From assembly GCA_001579985.1 (NCBI GenBank), contig LRSR01013207.1:1-20900 (forward strand): a stretch of DNA of 20,900 bases, given 5' to 3'. Both the position numbers and the translations under genes were made by a program. Positions 9,338 through 17,700 of the stretch are shown here, one piece after another (position 1 is the stretch's first letter; every line of letters starts with the position of its first letter). This DNA is from Hypsibius dujardini (lineage: Eukaryota > Tardigrada > Eutardigrada > Parachela > Hypsibiidae). The notes below the pieces were generated by a model. The model was not told where the DNA came from. It did not search any database and saw only the letters and a program-made list of their open reading frames with translations.

Positions 9338-10752
9338 ATAACTCTATACTATAAAGCTGACGATTAGCATTGTCAAATATCTTTTTGTAAAGGGAAATAC
9401 GTATTTCATCTCCAATTTTATTTTTAGGCTCAACACTTACGTACTTTTGTTTTTTTATCCTTCTTTATAAAAAACATCTAACGGTTTTGATTTTATTGTA
9501 AAGTAAAAGGTGTTATTATATTTAAATTGAATGTCTGGCAGCTCCTTGTACCATGCTCTTAATCCGCTCGCTGTTCGTCACTTTTGTATCATCTGTTAAT
9601 CATCGTAATTTTTTCAACCGAGAAGCAATGTTTAAGAATGATGTCTAGTAGTAACTGTTTTAGGTTGAGTGTTAGTTATCGTATGTTTCCTAAATTTATT
9701 ATAGAGAAGAATTGCAACACCAACAAAAAAATTTAGTATGATGACACATTATTAATTATTAATAATCCCGCGTTCGTTGTGTTATGGTGTCAATCATTTC
9801 GTCTATTTTTATTATTAATCGACAACAGTATTCTATATTTGAATTTTTTTTCTCTCTTTCTCTTTGTAGTAAACTGGCAGATACAAGGTTTGTTGGAAAC
9901 AGGACAGGTGTTGTTAAGTTTTGTGACTGCTTCTTTGTCAGTGAGCTGGTTTGTTGTTTGTGTTTGGTTTTCTTCGTGCATCTCCTTTTTTATACATATG
10001 TTGAATGACGTTTAATATTTGTGATAGATAAACCTTGAAATCTCCAAATTGCGACAAGTATTTTCGACTGGCAAATTTCCCTTGTCAAAAATTATTGCTT
10101 CTTTTATGTGGTCTAAAGAATACTTTTTGTATTTACTAGATACTATAGAAAAAAAAACATACCAGGGTGTGTCAAGTGGTGTCTCAGTGTGTTAATGGGT
10201 CTTAAGGGGTGCCAGCGTGTGCTCAGGGTTGTTAAGGGAAGATAGTGGGTGTTAACGGATGCTTACATAAACATGAAAAAAATATTTTTGTAGTTGAAAA
10301 GCTCAAAAGGTTAACCCAATATTCTTATTCTGGAAATTGCCTTGAAAGCGATAAAAAAGAGGTATTCTTTTTGGAGGAAATGAAATGGTCATCCTTTTTA
10401 AAGGTTGCTCTTCACGCACATTTGTGTGCACAATATACGTACAGTGTGGATAATTGGTTAACCCGTCTTAATGCTGACAACTGAAACTTGTAGCGAGTGG
10501 CGAAATTTTGCTTGAATTGTAGCTCATTGACTTACTCAGTTATTATTTGCTTGAGGCAAAGAGCACGTGGGTTAGTTTCATAATCAGCTAGAAGTTTCTC
10601 AAAGTTTTTCGAAACAGCGAGACAAACGCTTATCAGTAAATATTGTCATAATTGTGCACAATCAAGCAGTTCATGTTATTCATTCTAATCCCGTGTTTTC
10701 TCTTTAATGATCTGGTGAGTGGGCTCTTAAATCTTTTGAAAAAACTTCAAAC
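9338..10752. other. AT-rich Polinton interior, no gene recognised
   Basis: Contains T-rich low-complexity DNA (9779-10015) whose open frames are all hydrophobic and not credible, and a GT-rich quasi-repeat at 10165-10260 built on GGTGT / TGTTAAGGG motifs. A 79-codon plus frame at 10245-10484 contains FFLEEMKWSSFLK but no known motif. No polymerase, ATPase or protease signatures seen on either strand. Confidence 0.5.
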
Positions 10753-11408
10753 ATGGAGGACGTTGTGTACATCCACGGCTCTTATCTGTATAACGGGGAA
10801 GACGAAAACATCGCGAAATGCGGAGTTCGTTGGCGTGAAAGACCTAATTTAGATGTGAGTGAGCCTCTCATAAATGCTCATTTAAAAGCAGCTATCCACT
10901 TCATAAAATAAGTTATTGGACTTGATCCACGTCCAGAAGTCTTGAGGATCTATACCAAAACTGAAATGCTTACTAATGGTACAGTTACCAGCTAATATAT
11001 TCATGAAACGTTGTTTTTTACATTGCAATTTTTTAGCTATGAACAAGTCTCTAAATACAGATAGCTGGAGTAATGTAGGTATTACCACATAGAGGGATGG
11101 AAGAAATGAAGAAGGGAAGAACGCAGGGAGGACGTGTGGAAAATCAACACCAGTACGAGAGACTTCTGAATGCGTTCAAAAAGTTCATGAACTATCAAGG
11201 GATTGAAAATTGGACTCAAGTCGAAGGAAGGAATTTCATGAGACAACTATGGATTAGTGGTAGAGTGTCGTGGGAACATTCCATAGATGGGGATACAGAG
11301 GTTACAATGGCGGAGAGATTGGCGCAGGAAGGTGTAAGAAAGAAGGAACGTTTTCAAGCAATGGAAAATCTGGGTGGCGGAGTCAACGCTCTAGCTCTTG
11401 GAAATTAA
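10753..11408 (+). pseudogene. RNase H (type 1-like) relic carried by the Polinton
   Basis: RNase H1 cuts the RNA strand of RNA-DNA hybrids. From ATG 10753 the frame reads MEDVVYIHGSYLYNG, the position of the family's Y-T-D-G-S. It continues C-G-V-R-W and N-L-D-V-S-E-P-L, then a TAA at 10909. The same frame resumes with GLDPRPEVLRIYTKTEMLTNG (the I-Y-T-D-S region) until TAA 10993. After about 100 bp of poorly readable DNA, 11112-11408 gives GGRVENQHQYERLLNAF, IENWTQVEG and MAERLAQEGV, matching the end of the fold. The first three catalytic acids are replaced: Asp to His (IHGS), Glu to His (NAHL), Asp to Lys (TKT). About six residues are also missing before NAHL. No hybrid-binding domain is seen upstream. 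Gene loss by decay is the simplest view. RNase H is not a standard Polinton gene, so capture from a host is inferred. Confidence 0.6.
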
Positions 11409-11608
11409 TTATGATTGTCTCCCATTTTATTATATTTCACCCTTTTTCGTCTTGTTGGCAATTAATTTTTCAATAACTAGCCAACAAGATGGAACTGAGG
11501 ACAAAGCATGATGAATTAAAATTGGGATTCGTATGTTGGTGCTGATAATTTACCACTGCAGTCTGAGACAAAACGTTGGTTAGAATCACATACACGCAGC
11601 ACAAGTCA

Positions 11609-11869
11609 ACACATACTCACCACGCTTCCTTCACACACATCAATTATCCCTATACACTCCTAATTACTTTTTTTAACCTTAAAAGAAAACATGTTGAAAA
11701 CAGCAAACAACGACCATTCTCAGCAGAGGAAATAGGATGATCGTTTTTTCAGAGTTTTTTACGGAGATTTCGTAAAAAACAGGGTGATTTGCTAGAAAAG
11801 GTGCTGGTTTTGAGAGGGATTTACAGAGGGGTATAAAAGTGGCGTGAAAAACCCCTCTTCCCTACTACT
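11609..11869 (-). repeat. Right terminal inverted repeat of the Polinton
   Basis: Inverse copy of 2610-2856, ending CCCTACTACT at the border with the right target duplication. It is about 14 bp longer than the left copy owing to small indels. Confidence 0.9.
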
Positions 11870-11875
11870 CCAACG
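11870..11875. repeat. Polinton target-site duplication, right copy
   Basis: CCAACG, one base different from the left copy CCAATG. Confidence 0.7.
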
Positions 11876-12653
11876 TTCTGAAAAATGAAAGAACATTTAA
11901 AGCTGATACGAAAACGGCCAAAAATTCCCTATGTCGATGTTTGTCACCGTAAAGACGGCTTTAAATATGACCGATCGATCGTACAATGCAAACATGACAA
12001 AATTCAAAACAGTAATGGATTGGGCAAATCTTATTCGTTTCATAGTTCCGAAACAGTGTATGTGCCGGTTGAGCTTGATCGAGTTCCTCCTCAGTGGAAT
12101 TTTCTCTGTAATTTGTTTCGTTGTTCATTGGAACTTTCGAAATTTTCTATGGTCACGGACCATTGGTACAATTCGCATGTATGCTCCAAAATAGATAAGT
12201 ATTATAAATTATTGTACTGAGCCCACCTGGTTAGCAACGACAGTAGGTGCAAAACTGGGAGTGGGATAACTGGATCAGATACAGCGACGACAGTGCCATC
12301 TTCAGGTCGTGTTCTTTCATGAAAGGTAAAAGCAATTTGACATGACAAAAGCGCATAAGAAAACGAGGAAGAAAAGAGCTATCCAAATTTGTCTCCTGGC
12401 GTAAATTTCCGATATAGCAAAACAAAATGCTTCACGGGAGAAAAATCAGGTCTCAATAGTATGAGGTCTGTCAAACCAATGTTCGACACAGCTTTTGAAA
12501 TTTTTTACGTTAATCCTGTATTACAAACTTTTAGCAGATAAAGGCTGGCGTCTCCTGTCGTCGGACACGGTTCGTGGTTACGGTCCTAAAACAGATCCCG
12601 GTAGAGTGGTGGTAGGTACCAGTGCCACCGATGGTTTTAGAGTGGGCAAATAA
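11876..12653 (+). CDS. Unrecognised host gene, last four exons (interrupted by the Polinton)
   Basis: Four pieces keep phase through GT-AG introns: 11876-11948 (donor GTAAAG), 12046-12178 (acceptor TTTCATAG, donor GTATGC), 12247-12325 (donor GTAAAA) and 12535-12653 (stop TAA 12651). The first piece continues the frame of 2410-2609 if the Polinton and one target copy are removed. The protein has SETVYVPVELDRVPPQWNF, Cys-containing FLCNLFRCS, WEWDNWIRYSDDSAIFRSC and ends TSATDGFRVGK; it is Trp- and Cys-bearing, as in secreted or Golgi-lumen proteins. With the hydrophobic stretches upstream it could be a type II membrane protein, but I recognise no family. The last intron ends TTTTAGCAG, a NAGNAG acceptor that would add or remove one codon. 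In this copy the reading frame from the left is cut by the element, so unless the insert is removed or bypassed the gene is disabled. Confidence 0.55.
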
Positions 12654-12654
12654 A
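12649..12654 (+). terminator. AATAAA poly(A) signal overlapping the stop codon
   Basis: AATAAA at 12649-12654 contains the TAA stop (12651-12653) of the plus-strand gene, implying a very short 3' untranslated region. Confidence 0.5.
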
Positions 12655-12664
12655 AAAGGTAAAA

Positions 12665-12670
12665 TTTATT
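12665..12670 (-). terminator. Poly(A) signal of POLR2A
   Basis: AATAAA on the minus strand, about 330 bases after the POLR2A stop. I see no other between the stop and this site. The two converging genes' signals are only about 10 bp apart. Confidence 0.6.
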
Positions 12671-13000
12671 GTTTCATATCGTCTTGAGAGCTCGCGTAGG
12701 AATTACGCCCGTTGAACGACGATGCCTTTAACGGCATCAGAAAAAAAGAAGCCAGTAAAAAAATCCGGCATTGCAGTTGGTGAGGAGATACAGTAGAGCG
12801 AAGAAGCGCGCAAAAAGGAGCACACCCGCAAACAAATTCGTGGCAAAAACCTTGCGCTAACCGATTCAAGCCATTACACTCGTTGCATGGCCACCGCACA
12901 CAGCCCCCGAGTGAAAGTGCTTAATTCGGTCAGCGCAAGATTTCCGCCACGTGTGTACACAACACTTCTTCCCCCGGGTGCGGACTCATCCGACGCTGAC

Positions 13001-14720
13001 CTACTCTTGATACTGGTAGCTCGGACTGGATGGTGAGTTTCTAAAAGGGAGGAGACAAGCAAACATTAACTACAACTTCAACAAAAGAGAGCAACAGGCA
13101 CCGTTACTCACTGCGAAGGCGAGTACGACGGCGATGAAGGCCTACAGCAAAAAAGGACAAACATGATCCCACACAATCTCAACGACAACCGTTTCCGATA
13201 TAAGTAACTTACGAATACACAGGAGAAGCCGGCGAGATGTACGCAGGTGAGCTGAAGAGAAGCACGATAGCGTTAAAACAATATCCCCACAAACAGCGTG
13301 ACTGAGGATATCTACCTTGGGGAATACGCTGGACTAGGCTGCGCGCTATACTGGGGCCTGAATAACGAATCACACATGTATCACAAAAAGGAACGCCCAA
13401 TCGGAACGGCCAATCGGAACACCGAATCTGAACGCCCAATAGGAACACCGAATCGGAACGCCCAATAGGAACACCCAATCTGAACACCGAATAGGAACAC
13501 CGAATCGGAACGGCCAATCGGAACGACCAATCGGAACGCCCAATCGGAACACCGAATAGGAACACCGAATCGGAACGCCCAATAGGAACGCCCAATAGGA
13601 ACGCCCAATTGGAACACCGAATAGGAACACCGAATCGGAACGGCCAATCGGAACACCGAATCGGAACGCCCAATGGGAACGGCGCTCGAGATTAAAAACA
13701 AGAGACTAGACGTACGATGTAGGGCTGTAGGAAGGCGAAGCAGCGGCGTACTGCGGCGACGTCGGGGAGTAATACGCCGGGCTGGAGGGACTATACGTCG
13801 GGGAAGCCGAGCCCGCGCTGTACAACTGCTGCGGCGAACTAGATCCGGGAAAAAAGAACACAAAATTAGAAACGAACCGAAAGTTGCTTGGGGGAGAATC
13901 GTACGTTGGGCTGTAGCTCGGCGACCTGGACGGAGAGAAAAAAACCGAATTATGACATCAGATAAAGACCAGCAGGAACCAAAAAACGCCAGACAAAAGG
14001 AAATAATGCTTACGTAGGCGACCAACCACCGCGAGGGGACGTGGGACTGTAGCTGGGAGACGACGCACCCAGGCGATTGCTGTTAGCGCTTGGCGAACTG
14101 CAATCAGTTCAAACAATCAATCAATCAATCAACTGAGAAAACAATCACAAAATTGAGATAACGTTCCACATACAGTGCGTCATAACTCGGCGACGTGGGC
14201 GAGTAAGTGTGCTGGTGGCGAGGACTTACGGGCGAATACGAAGGGCTCCTGCGATTCGTTAAACAATTGGAACAAACGCAAAAAACAACAAAAACAAAAA
14301 GAGCTGATGCTTACGTTGGGCTGTAACTCGGACTCGTCGGCCTGAAATAGGAAACGTGATAAACTTCCGAGTCGTACCAAAGACTCCACCAGAAGGCAAA
14401 TTTAAGGGCTCACGAGTAATTCGGCGACTGGCCGGATGGCGATGTCGGCGAATAGATCGGAGAGCTCGGCGAGTAGCTCGGGCCAGCGCCCACGTGCATT
14501 GGAGACCTGTCGAAAGAATGAATGGTCAAGACTGCGACATTCCAATTACCAGGCAGTGTGTGTTCCCGCGCCAGCTGCTTACGTCGGGGAATACAGGTTC
14601 GGTGAAGTGGGCGCATACGCCGGACTGGAGATCGGGCCCGGGGAAGATGCGAAGGCCGGGGACCAGCCGCCGCTGGGACTCATCCCGCCGATCATCGGAC
14701 TCATGGCGCTCCCGCCGTAC
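13001..14720 (-). other. POLR2A: POLR2A C-terminal domain: heptad repeats split into micro-exons
   Basis: The tail of RPB1, whose phosphorylated Y-S-P-T-S-P-S repeats recruit capping, splicing and termination factors. After the end of exon 15247-14583 (…[10 protein letters not shown]) ten exons follow, of 93, 27, 19, 38, 84, 21, 123, 39, 30 and 40 coding bases, separated by mostly short introns (about 60-100 bp, one of 464 bp). The 21-base exon encodes exactly one heptad. Every intron but one (after the 19-base exon, phase 0) is phase 2, and most split the Thr or Ser codon in Y-S-P-(T/S)-S-P. I count about 15-17 heptads, many with substitutions ([15 protein letters not shown]) and spacers ([18 protein letters not shown]). 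The tail ends SPSYQYQE, an acidic end lacking the usual longer acidic tip. An extra exon missed by eye cannot be excluded. Confidence 0.85.
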
Positions 14721-17700
14721 GGCGACGCGGTCGGAGAGAAGATCCCAATCCGACCCGGTGTGACCGCCGGCATGGGCGACCACGGCGCGGCCATGGGAGT
14801 GCCGGCCGCGCCGGGATTCCACGGCGTCATGGACTCCATCCCGTCCGGCATGAGGATGCCGAGGTTCTCGGTGATCTGCGAGCTCATCGGCACCTCCATG
14901 CCGTGCTTGCACTTCTCCGGATCGAGGATGAGGTCGAAGCAGCCGGTGCCGATGCGAGCCAGCTGGCCTAACATAATGTTCTCCGAGACACCCTTGAGGT
15001 AGTCGCATTCGCCGTGCGCGGCAGCCTCCATCAGCACGTCGACCGTCTCCTCGAAGGAGCATTTCATCAGCGGACCGACTTCCTGCCGGTTGATACCGTG
15101 GCGGGTGATTGCCATGAGATGGCCCCTCGCCGTCATCACGTCGCACAGCAGGGACAGATGCCGGTAGTTGACGTAGGAACTGTCGAAGGAGATGACGTAG
15201 TTGATTTCCTTCTCCAGGGATTTTCGGACCGCTTCGATACCGAGCACCTGAAAATAATGAAAAAAACTCATTTTCAACTGACAGATCTGACGTCGGGAAT
15301 CATCTGTTGAAGCAACTGTACCTCAAACACTTCGCAAATGTCATTACTGACAGTGCGCACAGGATCGACATCTTTGTCGGCCAGGACGCGCATCAGACTG
15401 GTTCCATCCGTCTCCAGGATCCACTCGGAGATGGCTTTGAACTCGCCCTCGTCAGTGATGATCATTTTTTTCTTGTTATCCACAGTCTGCAAGCGAGAAC
15501 AAATTCGAGACCCTTAATTGCCGAATAATTAATTGGTAAATTTAATTAAATTAATTAAATTGTAAATTTAATTCAATTAATTAATTTCTAAATTACGCTC
15601 AAGCTCGTTTCATGCGATTTCGATTCAATTCAACAAACACACCCGAAAATCTACAATGGAAGGAGTACACACATGGCCACAATTTTGGGTGGCAGACTTT
15701 CAGCCAAAAAGGGTGGTCCGAGTTCGAGCCGAATCAAGTCATCGCGCGCAGACGCTCTTGACCACGGCTGACCATGCAGCCTTTACTTAATTGATTGATT
15801 GATTGAACTTGTATATTTTGGCGGAGTTGGAGCCACCAGGGTGGTCTGAGTTGGAGCCATCAGGGTGGTCTGAGTTTGAACCATTAAATCAAAGATTGAG
15901 GAGAAAGCAGTGGCAAGAGTGGCTCAAACTCAGACCACCCTGATGGCTCCAACTCTGCCACCCAAAGTTGTGGCCATGTGTGTATCTACATTTCATTCCA
16001 CATTTCCGGGGGTGGGAAACGTACCGGCAAATGCATGTAGACCTTGCCGATGGCTTCAATGCCCTGCAGCGACATCTCCGACAGCAGATTCGCCTCGATA
16101 CACCGCAGGAACATGTCGTCGTCCATCTTGTCCGCCTGCTCCCGCATCTCCTCATCCACGTTCTTATCCTCGCCCGGCGTGGCCATGATGCGGATGCGCA
16201 TGACCAGGTTCTCCGCGTTGTCGTCGTTGAAGATGCACAGCAGGTCGTCTCCGAATCCGGCCTGGATCCGCTGGGCAATGTTCTCCATGGTCAGCTTCTT
16301 ATCCGTCATCCGCTTGCGGTCCATCACGATGCGCAGCAGCCACGGACTGATGCGGGACGTGTCGAAGTCCGGCATCTCATAGTAGACATTCACAAACTCC
16401 TGATCCTCCGGGATGACCGTGTTCTGCGGGTCGGGATCGTAGTAGATGGCCGTGTTGGCGGCCACCTTCCGCAGTGTAGTGTGTTCCAACCGACAGAGCA
16501 CCTCCTTGGCTTTCTCAGCGTCGCGAGCCGCCGCCCCGAGCAGGTACACCGCCAGTGAGGGCGTCTTGGGGTTCTTGCTGACGTTGATCAGCTCCTTCAG
16601 ACGCGGCACACCCAGCGTCACGTTCTTGGCCGACACACCGGCGTAGTGGAAGGTGTTGAGCGTCATCTGCGTGGCCGGCTCACCGATACTCTGCGCGGCC
16701 AGCGCACCCACCATTTCACCCGGCGCGGCGTGCGACGTGGCGAAGCGGGACTCAATCTCACCGAGGAGCCATTCGAAGGCCTCGGTGGTCAGGCGGTATT
16801 CCTCGGCCATCCGACGGGAGCAGAGGGTGGAGCGGAGCATGGTGTTGATGAGGATGGTGGCGTTCTCTTGAGCTTCCCGACTGAGACGATCTTCCCCCTG
16901 AAAAAGCACAGCTCTGAAGAAGTAGACAAGAAAAGCAGACCATCACCATACCTTGACGACGATCAGTTTCTTCGCCAGCTCCGCGAGGCCCTCCACCACC
17001 CGAACGGGATGCAAATCGGTCAGCCCACGACCCGGCTTGATTTTGAAAATCTTCTGGGCATTCCACAGCATCCGCTGGAGATTACAGGGCAGCCAGATAG
17101 ACGCATCGCCGGTGGGGAAGACTTTGCGGATGATCTCCCGATCCCGCTTCAGCTGCTGGAATTCCTGCTGCAGCACCGTCGACACCGCCGGATTGGTCAT
17201 GATGTCAGCCACAACGGCCGGCTCAAACAGCCGCTTCAGGTACTTTTCGTTGCTGGTCTGCATCTTAAAGCGCCGCTCGAACGCCGCATTGCTGGGTCGC
17301 AGGGTGGACAAGCTCTGTGATTCGATCGCACAGGAGTCCAAGCCATCCTCGCCTGCAACAAACGAACGGCAACATGGACGCGCATGAAATTTCAAACTGA
17401 AATCAGTTGAGAACTTTTTTGATTTGATTTGAAATCCGTTCGATGTGCCATCAAAACACTTCCCAGCGATTTCGAATTCGTATTCAAATCAAGCGAATCT
17501 TCTCGCCCTCTCCGAGAGACGAGGCTGCGGGGCAAGTACTCACCGTAGCGCAGCTGCACCAAGGACTGGTGGGCATTCCTGACAGTTCCGTCATACTGCA
17601 CCATCACACTCTCCATGGATTTGATCAGGCGACGCTGGATGTAACCGGTCTCAGCGGTCTTCACGGCCGTATCAATCAGACCCTCACGACCGCCCATGGA

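Larger units (their letters stand above)
2610..11869. mobile_element. Degenerate Polinton/Maverick element, about 9.26 kb
   Basis: Long terminal inverted repeats beginning AGTAGTAGGGAAGAGGGG, a 6-bp target duplication, and decayed integrase and capsid-like genes identify a Polinton (Maverick), a self-synthesising DNA transposon related to virus-like elements. The order on the minus strand, from high to low coordinate, is: unrecognised block, integrase, PY-like minor capsid, Lys-rich protein, major-capsid-like protein. On the plus strand a broken RNase H lies near the right end. The length is roughly half that of full elements, and protein-primed polymerase B, packaging ATPase and adenovirus-type protease were not found, so it is internally deleted as well as mutated. 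The terminal repeats differ by roughly 10% by eye, which agrees with an old, immobile copy. Confidence 0.85.

Noticed and set aside
9779-10015. Hydrophobic plus-strand frames of 74-78 codons
   Set aside because: T-rich low-complexity DNA gives Phe/Leu/Val runs in several frames at once; there is no credible gene.
2585-11896. The 19-bp direct repeat CTGAAAAATGAAAGAACAT on both sides as the target duplication
   Set aside because: It does not abut the element ends. The 6-bp CCAAYG pair does, and the 19-bp repeat is better explained as a 27-bp tandem duplication already present in the target exon.
11885-12220. A 111-codon plus frame with scattered Cys/His, briefly considered as a p53-like DNA-binding domain
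   Set aside because: The resemblance is limited to a few residues. The part before 12046 is better read as an intron, and the GMNRRP core of p53 proteins is missing.
12666-12899. Minus-strand 77-codon frame after the POLR2A stop
   Set aside because: It lies in the 3' untranslated region, ahead of the poly(A) signal, and has no family features.
13209-14025. Minus-strand frames with a [10 protein letters not shown]-type 13-residue period
   Set aside because: They follow from the 13-bp minisatellite inside an intron. The flanking exons splice cleanly around it.
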